Below, piece by piece: positions 7,318 to 13,606 of a DNA stretch of 13,606 nt (positions are counted from its first letter, which is position 1; every line of letters begins with the position of its first letter). The DNA lies in assembly GCA_045604545.1 (NCBI GenBank), contig JAZUOG010000088.1, positions 1-13,606 on the forward strand. Direction: 5' to 3'. The position numbers were made by a program, and so were the translations under genes. The notes below the pieces were generated by a model, which made no database searches, was not told the origin of the DNA, and saw nothing but the letters and a program-made list of their open reading frames with translations. The stretch is from RGIG1959 sp045604545 (GTDB lineage Bacteria; Bacillota; Clostridia; Oscillospirales; Acutalibacteraceae).

Positions 7318-8271
7318 GTGAAAAAGTACCTTAGTGCAGTAATCCTTGTTGTGTACACGCTGATGCTGTGCAGCATCAATGTAAGTGCTGACACATCCGC
7401 TGTCACCCATATTGTTTTTGACAACAACGGCGCAGTCGCCGAGGAAAACCTCTCCTTGAGCGGATACGGCGATAAAAACAGCGGCTATGCCAATGCCACC
7501 ACCGGAGGCAGATTGTACGCTTCCGTGAGCGGCACGGATCTGCGTAAGCTCGAGTGGTCGAAGGGCGACTACGGCGATGACGGCATGCAGGCGGTCATGA
7601 CGGGCGGAACCAAAAATCCTTGGGGGAACGGGGCTTATCTTGAGCTTCGCGTGTCAACCAAAGGCTATCAATCGCTTTGCTTTTCCGCATCCATCGGAGC
7701 GACCAACAAAGGCCCTCGCGATTTCAAGCTGCAATACAGCACGGACGGTTCTGTATTCCGCGATATCCCGGAAACCGATTTCAGCGTGGCTGTCAACAAA
7801 ACACTGTACCCCGCCTTCGACCACATCGCCTTACCGTCCGATGCTGACGATCGGGAGACGGTGTACATCCGCATCGCGGTTGCCTCGAATATCATGGTAA
7901 ACGGTACCGCAGGGCTGATCGGCTCGGTGGGCGGCGAAGTCGCGATCAACCACGTTATTCTGGAGGGTGACCCGATCGTCACGACCACATCCGGTACAAC
8001 CACCACGTCCATGACCTTCTCCACAACAACGCAAACGATTAAAACGACCACTTCGTCTGTCCCTGTCGCGACCACCACAGCGTCTCCCGTGACAACGAAA
8101 AGCACTGTGGCTCCCACGACCGCCACGGTGGTCGCTTCTGCAAGCACCACACATACAGCTCCTGTTGACACCGGTGAGGACACCGCGATGCTCCCTGTGC
8201 TGATCGTGTTGATCAGCAGTGCTTGCGTAAGTGCTTTGGCGGTTGTCTCAAAACGTTCAACAAAATTCTGA
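7318..8271 (+). CDS. Secreted surface protein with Thr-rich stalk and sorting-signal-like C-terminus
   Basis: The protein has 317 residues and starts at GTG, chosen because AGGAAAGG (7299-7306) is well placed and the product begins with a standard signal peptide (residues 1-24, cleavage near VSA-DTS). The ATG at 7308 is in another frame. Residues 28-217 are a beta-rich domain of unknown function, clearly homologous to the N-terminal domain of the next gene's product: KLEW at 77-80, NPWGNGAYLELRV at 100-112 and DFKLQYSTDG at 135-144. Residues 220-280 are a Thr/Ser/Val stalk. The C-terminus has PVDTGE (282-287), a hydrophobic stretch (291-310) and a basic tail (KRSTK), the layout of a cell-wall sorting signal with a non-canonical LPXTG-type motif; a simple membrane anchor is the alternative. 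It lies 30 bases before the paralogous gene and they are likely co-expressed. Its ligand is unknown. Confidence 0.8.
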   Translation: MKKYLSAVILVVYTLMLCSINVSADTSAVTHIVFDNNGAVAEENLSLSGYGDKNSGYANATTGGRLYASVSGTDLRKLEWSKGDYGDDGMQAVMTGGTKNPWGNGAYLELRVSTKGYQSLCFSASIGATNKGPRDFKLQYSTDGSVFRDIPETDFSVAVNKTLYPAFDHIALPSDADDRETVYIRIAVASNIMVNGTAGLIGSVGGEVAINHVILEGDPIVTTTSGTTTTSMTFSTTTQTIKTTTSSVPVATTTASPVTTKSTVAPTTATVVASASTTHTAPVDTGEDTAMLPVLIVLISSACVSALAVVSKRSTKF

Positions 8272-8301
8272 CTCTGTCATGAAATATAGGAGGAATTCAT
8301 C

Positions 8302-11300
8302 ATGTTACGCAAACGTTTTTCGGCATGGATCATGGTCATCGTGTTGTTGCTTACGACCGTCCCGTTTTCAGCATACGCCGCCGTTTCGGCGGAAAACGCG
8401 CTGATAACCCTTCTCACCTATACGGGCGGTACGGCAGGTGAGGATATTCCCGGTGACAAGACGGAAGGGTATACCGCTGTCATGGGCAACATGACGCTGC
8501 ACGCATCTGTCAACGGAACAGATGCCAGAAAACTGGAATGGACCAAGGATCCTTACACAAACGGTGACGAATCGGTCGTTCAGCCTGCCATGACAGCCGG
8601 AAATAACAACCCGTGGGCTGTCGGCGCTTATCTGGAGATCCGTGTTCCCACAACGGGCTACACCAACCTGACATTCAGTGCCAAGCTCGGCGGCACCAAA
8701 AAAGGACCTGCCGATTTTAAACTGCAATACAGTACGGACGGCGTGAATTTTTATGATGTCGGGGCAACCTACACCATCACCACCAACAAGGACATGCAAC
8801 AGGCATTTGATCACGTGTCTCTGCCGACAGCCGCAGAAAACTGTGATTTGTTGTATATTCGTATGACCAACACCTCCGACACGCTGATCAACGGCAACAC
8901 AGGACTTGCCGGCGCAACCGGCGGTGAGACGGCTGTCAACAATATCGTGCTGACAGGCAACGGCGAAGCGCAGTTTTTTCCGCAGGGCGATGTGGATTTT
9001 GATTACACACTGACAACCGCTGATGTACGACTCATGCTTCACGCCACGGTAGGTCTTGTCAGCTTTGACGATGAACAGGCGCTCATCTGTGATTACAACG
9101 GTGACGGCGCACTGACCTCTGCGGATGTGCGTGCGGCACTGCTTGCTATTGTCGGACTCGGTAACATACACTACGATCCTGTTGCAAACGGCTTCTCCAC
9201 GATTCCCGTTGCGGCAAGCGAAAATGTCATCACGCTTCTCGGCACGACCGCAGAAGTGAGCGGTACGGGCGCGACCGTTTCGGGCGATACTGTCACCGTG
9301 TCCGCGGCAGGCACCTATCGCATCACCGGCACGATGACAAACGGTCGCGTGATCGTGGCGGCAGACGAGACAGCCGACAACGTGACGCTGATCCTTGACA
9401 ACGCATCGATCACCTGCTCTTACACCTCTCCCTTGTTCATTCAGACGGCGGATAATGTGGATATTATTCTGAAAGACGGCACTGTCAACACCCTCACGGA
9501 CGGTGCGACCTACACCGATACAACGCCGAACGCCGCACTGTGTGCCAAATGCGACATGGATATTTCCGGCGGCGGAACGCTCACCGTCCATGGCAACTAC
9601 AACAACGGTATCGGTACGAATGATGATCTGAAGATCAAAAACGGCACCATTGTTGTCGACGCGGTCAATAATGCCCTCAAGGGCAACGATTCCATCATCA
9701 TCAACGACGGTGATATCACCCTGACCTCCGACCAAGATGCCATGCAGGCAGACAACACGGATGCAGGCAAGGGCTACATCACCATCAACGGCGGCACCAT
9801 CAACATCACCGCCGCAAACGACGGTATTCAGGCTGTCTCAGCACTGAGCATCAACGGCGGTACCATCAACGCGGTGACAGGCGGCGGCAGCGGCACTTCG
9901 CCGAGCAGTACGGATACTGCCAGCTATAAAGGTATCAAAGGAACCGCTTCTGTCAACGTGACAGGCGGCACCATCACGCTTGACTGCAAGGATGATGCGG
10001 TCCATTCGGACGGCGATGTGTATCTCGCAGGCGGCACCATCACCGCGTCTTCGGGTGATGACGGTATTCATTCCGACGGTACGCTCACCATCGATGACCC
10101 GACCGTGCTGACCGTCAAGAAAAGCTACGAAGCCTTCGAGGGTGTCAATATGGTCGTCAAGGGCGGCACCTCTCAGCTGACCGCCTCCGATGACGGTGTC
10201 AATGCCGCGGGCGGTACCGACAGCAACACGGGGCGCTGGTATGTTGAAAACAATCTCTTGTATGTCGTGTCTTCCTCGTCAGCGGGTTATGAGCTCAAGC
10301 TGACGACCGATCTGACGTTTGATGTCAACACACAAACGAAACTGCTCCTTGACTACAGCTCAACCACCACCGCTGATGTTGTGTTCAACGTTACGTCAAG
10401 CGGAGCCGGCGGTTCGCCTTCGCTCGCAAACGACTGGTATCCGGGTCTCGGATATGAAGCAAGCGATGTATCGAGCGGATATCTCCCCGCAACAGCGAGC
10501 AGTAAAACGGCGGCACTTGACTTCAAAGGCTATTTCGACTACAACGGTGTGCCCAATGACGGTACTGCCACGGTTGACAGTATTCTCATCAAGCTGGGCG
10601 GACAGGGTCAGATCTGTCTCGGTGCATTACAGCTCAGCGACACCGACAGCCTCACCTATTTCGATGCACAAGCAGTCGGCAGTGTACTGGACGCTGAGGC
10701 TGTCAGCGGCAATGTATACAACTTGCTTTGCGGCACTGCTCACACCGCCTCCGACACCGAAAGTTCCACCTCGGGCGGCACAAGCACCTTCCCCGGTATG
10801 GGCGGCGGCATGGGCGGCGGCATGACCAGCGAAACGGTTGGCAACCTCACCATGACGGGCGGTTATATGGCGGTGTATGCAGGCGGCGACGGCATTGATG
10901 TCAATGGCAACTCGATCATGACCGGTGGCACGCTCATCGTGCATGGGCCCACCAACAGCGGTAATGCGGCACTTGATTTCGACGGAACTTTTGATGTCAA
11001 CGGCGGTATTCTCGTTGCGGCAGGTTCTTCCGGCATGCTGCAAACGCCCAGCACAAGCTCGACACAGTATATTCTCAGCACCAAGATCAGCTCTTCGAAG
11101 TCGGGCGGAACACTCTTTGGTATCAAGGATGCGAGCGGCAACACCATAGTGGCGTTCAAACCCTCCAAAACCTATCAGGCGGTGATCGTCAGTACGCCTG
11201 ACATCACCAAGGGTGTCACCTACACGGCATATACAGGTGGCTCAGCGACGGGCACCGTGACAGACGGTCTGTATGACGGTGTCTACACCGCGGGCACCTC

Positions 11301-11364
11301 CGTTGGCAGTAAATCCGTATCCTCCGTTGTGACTTCCATCGGAAGCAGCAGCGGTCGTTGGTAA
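8302..11364 (+). CDS. Large secreted protein: paralogous N-domain, internal type I dockerin, Cthe_2159-like beta-helix with an inserted domain
   Basis: The protein has 1020 residues; AGGAGG (8288-8293) supports the start. The signal peptide is residues 1-27 (FSAYA-AVS). Residues 33-221 repeat the beta-rich domain of the preceding gene. Residues 228-286 are a dockerin type I pair: loops D230-V-D232-F-D234 to D241 and D264-Y-N266-G-D268 to D275, each followed by a DVR-x3-L helix, so calcium binding is likely. From about 307 the protein is a repetitive right-handed beta-helix (NGGTI, GGTIT and DDGI turns), like the Cthe_2159/DUF4353 family, which binds polysaccharide and resembles pectate lyases. 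After DDGVNAAGG (630-638) an inserted region of about 150 residues (645-795) looks like a beta-sandwich with WY at 646-647. A low-complexity GMGGGMGGGM linker follows, and the helix then resumes at 846. The C-terminal 80 residues match the usual end of that family. No anchor is visible. The role is probably glycan binding at the cell surface; enzymatic activity is not shown. Confidence 0.82.
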   Translation: MLRKRFSAWIMVIVLLLTTVPFSAYAAVSAENALITLLTYTGGTAGEDIPGDKTEGYTAVMGNMTLHASVNGTDARKLEWTKDPYTNGDESVVQPAMTAGNNNPWAVGAYLEIRVPTTGYTNLTFSAKLGGTKKGPADFKLQYSTDGVNFYDVGATYTITTNKDMQQAFDHVSLPTAAENCDLLYIRMTNTSDTLINGNTGLAGATGGETAVNNIVLTGNGEAQFFPQGDVDFDYTLTTADVRLMLHATVGLVSFDDEQALICDYNGDGALTSADVRAALLAIVGLGNIHYDPVANGFSTIPVAASENVITLLGTTAEVSGTGATVSGDTVTVSAAGTYRITGTMTNGRVIVAADETADNVTLILDNASITCSYTSPLFIQTADNVDIILKDGTVNTLTDGATYTDTTPNAALCAKCDMDISGGGTLTVHGNYNNGIGTNDDLKIKNGTIVVDAVNNALKGNDSIIINDGDITLTSDQDAMQADNTDAGKGYITINGGTINITAANDGIQAVSALSINGGTINAVTGGGSGTSPSSTDTASYKGIKGTASVNVTGGTITLDCKDDAVHSDGDVYLAGGTITASSGDDGIHSDGTLTIDDPTVLTVKKSYEAFEGVNMVVKGGTSQLTASDDGVNAAGGTDSNTGRWYVENNLLYVVSSSSAGYELKLTTDLTFDVNTQTKLLLDYSSTTTADVVFNVTSSGAGGSPSLANDWYPGLGYEASDVSSGYLPATASSKTAALDFKGYFDYNGVPNDGTATVDSILIKLGGQGQICLGALQLSDTDSLTYFDAQAVGSVLDAEAVSGNVYNLLCGTAHTASDTESSTSGGTSTFPGMGGGMGGGMTSETVGNLTMTGGYMAVYAGGDGIDVNGNSIMTGGTLIVHGPTNSGNAALDFDGTFDVNGGILVAAGSSGMLQTPSTSSTQYILSTKISSSKSGGTLFGIKDASGNTIVAFKPSKTYQAVIVSTPDITKGVTYTAYTGGSATGTVTDGLYDGVYTAGTSVGSKSVSSVVTSIGSSSGRW
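10798..10824 (+). repeat. Tandem 12-bp repeat coding for Met-Gly-Gly-Gly
   Basis: Two perfect copies of ATGGGCGGCGGC (10798-10809 and 10810-10821) plus a further ATG encode a Gly/Met-rich linker (residues 833-841). It sits between the inserted domain and the return of the beta-helix. Such a short repeat can change copy number by slippage without shifting the frame. Confidence 0.85.
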
Positions 11365-11376
11365 TCATCTCCCGGA

Positions 11377-11410
11377 AAAACCGCTCCCACTTTGATGTGG
11401 GGGCGGTTTT
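11377..11410 (+). terminator. Intrinsic terminator after the dockerin/beta-helix gene
   Basis: AAAACCGCTCCCAC (11377-11390) pairs with GTGGGGGCGGTTTT (11397-11410) over 14 bp with one G-T pair and a 6-base loop, 12 bases after the stop. The T-run is in the stem end, and a second TTTT follows at 11416-11419. Confidence 0.88.
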
Positions 11411-11443
11411 CGGCATTTTGCGGCACATATTTTTCCTGATTTC

Positions 11444-11472
11444 TTGATTTTCGGCACAAATCATGGTATACT
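11444..11472 (+). promoter_or_regulatory. Promoter of galU
   Basis: TTGATT (11444-11449) and TATACT (11467-11472) are 17 bases apart, with a TGG extended -10 element. The bases 11460-11473 equal those at the XRE gene promoter (5967-5980). AAGGAGG (11488-11494) lies 8 bases before the galU start. Confidence 0.75.
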
Positions 11473-11502
11473 GGTAAAAAGTACAAAAAGGAGGCGTTTT
11501 TC

Positions 11503-12378
11503 ATGGCGCAAATTGTCAGAAAAGCCGTTATCCCTGCCGCGGGACTGGGTACCCGCGTTCTTCCCATTTCCAAAGCCTGTCCGAAGGAAATGCTCCCGAT
11601 CGTGGACAAACCCGCCATTCAATATATCGTGGAAGAGGCGGTCGCTTCGGGCATCACCGATATCCTGATCATCACCAACCGCGGTAAAGGCATCATCGAG
11701 GATCACTTCGATCATGCAATCGAACTCGAAGAGCGTCTTGAGGCGGCAGGTCGCCTTGAAGAACTCAAACAGGTGCAGGACATTACCAACATGGCGAACA
11801 TCTATTTCCTGCGTCAGAAGGAAACCAAGGGTCTGGGTCATGCCGTCAACTGTGCGCGTTCCTTTGTCGGTAACGAGCCGTTTGCGGTTCTTTACGGCGA
11901 TGATGTCATCATCGGCGAGGACCCTGCCTGCGGTCAACTTTGCCGTGCCTATGAAACATACGGCAAGGGCGTGTGCGGCATCAAGGAAGTATTGCCCGAG
12001 CAGATCGTGAAATACTGCTCGCTGGCCGTTGAAAAGCTGGAAGACCGTCTTTACGGCGTGAGCGATATGATCGAAAAGCCCGCTCCCGAGCAGATCATGT
12101 CCCTCTTCTCCATTCTCGGACGCTGTGTTCTGCCGCCCTCCATCTTCGACATTCTCGATAACACCCCTCCGGGAGCCGGCGGTGAGATCCAGCTGACCGA
12201 TGCCATGCGTACACTCGCCGTCACGGAAGGCATGATCGGCGTGGACTACACAGGCGTTCGCTACGATATGGGCAACAAGCTCGGTATTCTGCAAGCGACC
12301 TGCGAGGTGGCGCTGTCGCGCCCCGACCTTGCCCCTGCCTTCTCTGCTTATCTCAAAGAGCTTGTCGCCAAACTGTGA
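11503..12378 (+). CDS. galU: UTP--glucose-1-phosphate uridylyltransferase
   Basis: The protein has 291 residues, the usual length of bacterial GalU. It makes UDP-glucose from UTP and glucose-1-phosphate in the cytoplasm, feeding glycan, teichoic-acid or galactose metabolism. The signature nucleotide-binding loop AAGLGTRVLPISKACPKEML (12-31) is intact; the usual T in LPxTK is S here (ISK). Also seen are the VDKPAIQYIVEEA segment (34-46), the QKETKGLGHAV motif (105-115) and the metal-binding GDDV (132-135). The C-terminal part has GGEIQLTDAM, typical of the family. The start is supported by a strong AAGGAGG, and it has its own promoter after the upstream terminator. It is followed at 24 bases by an oxidoreductase gene on the same strand with no terminator between. 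It probably supplies nucleotide sugar to the surface-glycan genes, but it is not in their operon. Confidence 0.95.
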   Translation: MAQIVRKAVIPAAGLGTRVLPISKACPKEMLPIVDKPAIQYIVEEAVASGITDILIITNRGKGIIEDHFDHAIELEERLEAAGRLEELKQVQDITNMANIYFLRQKETKGLGHAVNCARSFVGNEPFAVLYGDDVIIGEDPACGQLCRAYETYGKGVCGIKEVLPEQIVKYCSLAVEKLEDRLYGVSDMIEKPAPEQIMSLFSILGRCVLPPSIFDILDNTPPGAGGEIQLTDAMRTLAVTEGMIGVDYTGVRYDMGNKLGILQATCEVALSRPDLAPAFSAYLKELVAKL

Positions 12379-12402
12379 TACATAAAAGGAGTGACATACA
12401 TC

Positions 12403-13440
12403 ATGAGCAAATTGCGAATCGGTATCGTGGGTGCGGGCAACATCGCCGTCAATGCGCACCTGCCCGCTTACAAAACCGTTGACAACGTGGAAATTGTGGC
12501 GATTGCTGACCTAAACCTTGATCGAGCCAAGGAAGCCGCCGAAAAGTATGGTATTCCCGCCTATTTCGGATCGGTGGAAGAGATGCTTTCCGCCGTTGAA
12601 CTGGACGCTGTCGACATCTGCACCTGGAACAACGGTCACGCTCCCGTGTGCATCGCCGCCGCCAAAGCAGGCAAGCACGTTGTCTGTGAAAAGCCGATGG
12701 CAAAGGATCTTGCCGATGCCAAAGCGATGGAAGCGGCTGTCAAGGAAGCGGGCGTCACCTTTATGCTTGCCGTTCCCGGCCGTTTCAATACACAGAACAT
12801 GTTCGTGCGTGATGCCTTTGAAAAAGGCGAGCTCGGCGATGTCTATTATGCGAAGGTCTCCAACGTGCGCCGCAGAGGCACCCCCACCGGCTGGTTCACC
12901 GACAAGAAAACCTCGGGCGGCGGCCCTGTCATCGATATCGGCGTTCATAGCATCGACGGCGCATGGTACTTAATGGGCAACCCGAAGCCCACCCGCGTCA
13001 GCGCGCAGGTGTTTGCACCCCACGGCGATTATCAGACCAAGGGTGTGGGTCGCTGGCAAGGCACTCCCTGTCCCGACAACCAATTCGACTGTGAGGATGC
13101 GGGAATGGGCGTGATCCATTTCGAAAACGGCGCGGCGATGCTGTTTGAAGCAACTTGGGCGATCAACGGTCCCTCCCACACCACCGTGCAGGTGGTCGGC
13201 AGTAAAGCGGGCATCACGCTCGATCCGCTGACCTTCTACGGTGAGCGTAACGACTATCTGAGCGATGATGTTGTCACCGTTGGCGATAATGACCGTTTTG
13301 CCGAAGAGCTGAGGCATTTTGCACAATGCGTGCTTGACGGCAAGGAGCCGAAATATCCGCTTGAGCAGGCAGTTCAGATGCAGGAAATGCTCGAAGCGAT
13401 CTACACCTCCGCTGCCGAAGGCAAGGAAATCGTACTGTAA
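12403..13440 (+). CDS. Gfo/Idh/MocA-family NAD(P)-dependent oxidoreductase
   Basis: The protein has 345 residues, a normal family length. The start is ATG 12403, because the GTG at 12391 overlaps the AAGGAG site (12386-12391) that serves this gene. The N-terminal Rossmann fold has GIVGAGNIA (7-15), an acidic residue after the second strand (ADLNLDRAK, D36), and the conserved EKP motif (E96-K97-P98) that carries the catalytic lysine. The C-terminal domain has GGGPVIDIGVHSID (172-185), with D178 and H182 as the usual active-site pair. Such enzymes oxidise or reduce hydroxyls of sugars, inositols or nucleotide sugars. The substrate cannot be read from the sequence, though a role beside galU in sugar or sugar-nucleotide conversion is plausible. 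It probably shares the galU transcript. Downstream, an insertion sequence begins within 30 bases of the stop, apparently interrupting its terminator. Confidence 0.9.
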   Translation: MSKLRIGIVGAGNIAVNAHLPAYKTVDNVEIVAIADLNLDRAKEAAEKYGIPAYFGSVEEMLSAVELDAVDICTWNNGHAPVCIAAAKAGKHVVCEKPMAKDLADAKAMEAAVKEAGVTFMLAVPGRFNTQNMFVRDAFEKGELGDVYYAKVSNVRRRGTPTGWFTDKKTSGGGPVIDIGVHSIDGAWYLMGNPKPTRVSAQVFAPHGDYQTKGVGRWQGTPCPDNQFDCEDAGMGVIHFENGAAMLFEATWAINGPSHTTVQVVGSKAGITLDPLTFYGERNDYLSDDVVTVGDNDRFAEELRHFAQCVLDGKEPKYPLEQAVQMQEMLEAIYTSAAEGKEIVL

Positions 13441-13449
13441 CACGACTAT

Positions 13450-13465
13450 AAAAAAAGAGGATGCC
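13450..13465 (+). terminator. Possible left half of a terminator split by the insertion sequence
   Basis: AAAAAAAGAGGATGCC (13450-13465), 9 bases after the oxidoreductase stop, has the look of the left arm of an A-run/T-run intrinsic terminator like the one at 5899, but no right arm follows. It ends just before the proposed IS end. This is inference from one arm only. Confidence 0.3.
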
Positions 13466-13504
13466 AATGAACAGGTCCAGTAAAAACGGACAATAGCAAA
13501 AAAG

Positions 13505-13544
13505 AACCTCCTATGGTAGAATGAAAACACTACCATAGGAGGTT
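13505..13544 (+). promoter_or_regulatory. Perfect 15-bp hairpin covering the IS ORF ribosome-binding site
   Basis: AACCTCCTATGGTAG (13505-13519) is the exact complement of CTACCATAGGAGGTT (13530-13544), with a 10-base loop. The right arm holds the AGGAGG site (13537-13542) for the ATG at 13550, so a transcript entering from outside would hide it. A TGGTAGAAT extended -10-like element (13515-13522) lies in the left arm and loop, so a transcript started there would lack the left arm and be free for translation. The -35 is not recognisable. Confidence 0.75.
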
Positions 13545-13549
13545 TTGTT

Positions 13550-13606
13550 ATGCCCAGAAAGTATGAAAAAGTAATAGAATTGCTACCCATCATTAAGGAG
13601 ATGGCT
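13550..13606 (+). CDS. Start of an IS-encoded protein, probably transposase OrfA, truncated by the window
   Basis: Nineteen codons are visible, from an ATG 7 bases after AGGAGG to the window edge; the product begins MPRKYEKVIELLPIIKEMA. The basic start followed by an amphipathic helix resembles the N-termini of small helix-turn-helix OrfA proteins of IS3-type elements in Clostridia. This rests on a very short segment and on the IS-like upstream structure. An unrelated small DNA-binding protein is possible. Confidence 0.5.
   Translation, partial: MPRKYEKVIELLPIIKEMA

Larger units (their letters stand above)
13468..13606 (+). mobile_element. Left end of an insertion sequence, probably IS3-family, cut by the window edge
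   Basis: A likely terminal sequence, TGAACAGGTCCAGTAAAAAC, begins at 13468 (the TGA start resembles IS3-group ends). GTCC and GGAC form a small dyad at 13475-13478 and 13487-13490. It is followed by a long hairpin and the start of a small basic ORF that resembles first ORFs of IS elements in Clostridia. The right end, the target duplication and the transposase core are outside the window, so family and exact boundary are tentative. Confidence 0.55.

Noticed and set aside
8368..9735. 455-codon open frame on the minus strand
   Set aside because: It is opposite the dockerin/beta-helix gene; its product is rich in Val, Cys and His in a pattern typical of reverse reading of Gly/Thr/Asn-rich repeats. 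No start signal supports it.
9780..10100. CRISPR-like repeated GGCGGCACCATCA motifs
   Set aside because: The repeats are in frame and encode the NGGTI turns of the beta-helix at varying spacing, without constant spacers.
11461..12459. 332-codon minus-strand frame opposite galU
   Set aside because: It covers the galU promoter as well as the gene, with no features of its own.

Overview
The window reads as chromosome of a low- to mid-GC, Gram-positive-type anaerobe of the class Clostridia, most likely Oscillospiraceae/Ruminococcaceae. The grounds are strong AGGAGG ribosome-binding sites, a type I dockerin module inside a large secreted protein, a Cthe_2159-like secreted beta-helix protein, a CmpB-like membrane protein, and Clostridia-style sugar-kinase and SGNH-hydrolase genes. 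This is inference from protein character; no taxonomic marker beyond a tRNA is present.

Layout. (1) 1-847: the 3' part of a LysR-type regulator gene, visibly richer in A+T than what follows. (2) 848-1535: no protein gene. It holds a dyad after lysR, a GC-rich stretch with a tRNA-like remnant, and a minus-strand initiator tRNA-Met gene (1236-1310) with its own promoter and terminator; the promoter of the next operon follows. (3) 1536-5864: a tight three-gene operon made of a glycosyltransferase/polysaccharide-pyruvyl-transferase fusion, a sugar-1-kinase of the NahK-like phosphotransferase family and an SGNH hydrolase, closed by a clear terminator. It looks like a cell-surface glycan module. 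(4) 6005-7214: a membrane-tethered XRE regulator and a small CmpB-type membrane protein. (5) 7318-11364: two adjacent secreted proteins that share the same N-terminal beta-rich domain. The first has a Thr-rich stalk and a sorting-signal-like C-terminus; the second carries a central dockerin and a beta-helix interrupted by an inserted beta-sandwich-like region. A terminator follows. (6) 11503-13440: galU (UDP-glucose supply) and a Gfo/Idh/MocA oxidoreductase, probably one transcription unit. (7) 13468-13606: the left end of an insertion sequence with a hairpin over the ribosome-binding site of its first ORF.

All protein genes are on the plus strand and only the tRNA is on the minus strand. The unifying theme is surface carbohydrate: making or modifying a glycan (pyruvyl transferase, kinase, esterase-like hydrolase, UDP-glucose) and displaying secreted carbohydrate-interacting proteins. 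The least familiar part is the paired secreted system at 7318-11364, where one protein looks wall- or membrane-anchored and the other carries dockerin and beta-helix modules, joined by a common N-terminal domain. Its function is not shown by the sequence.
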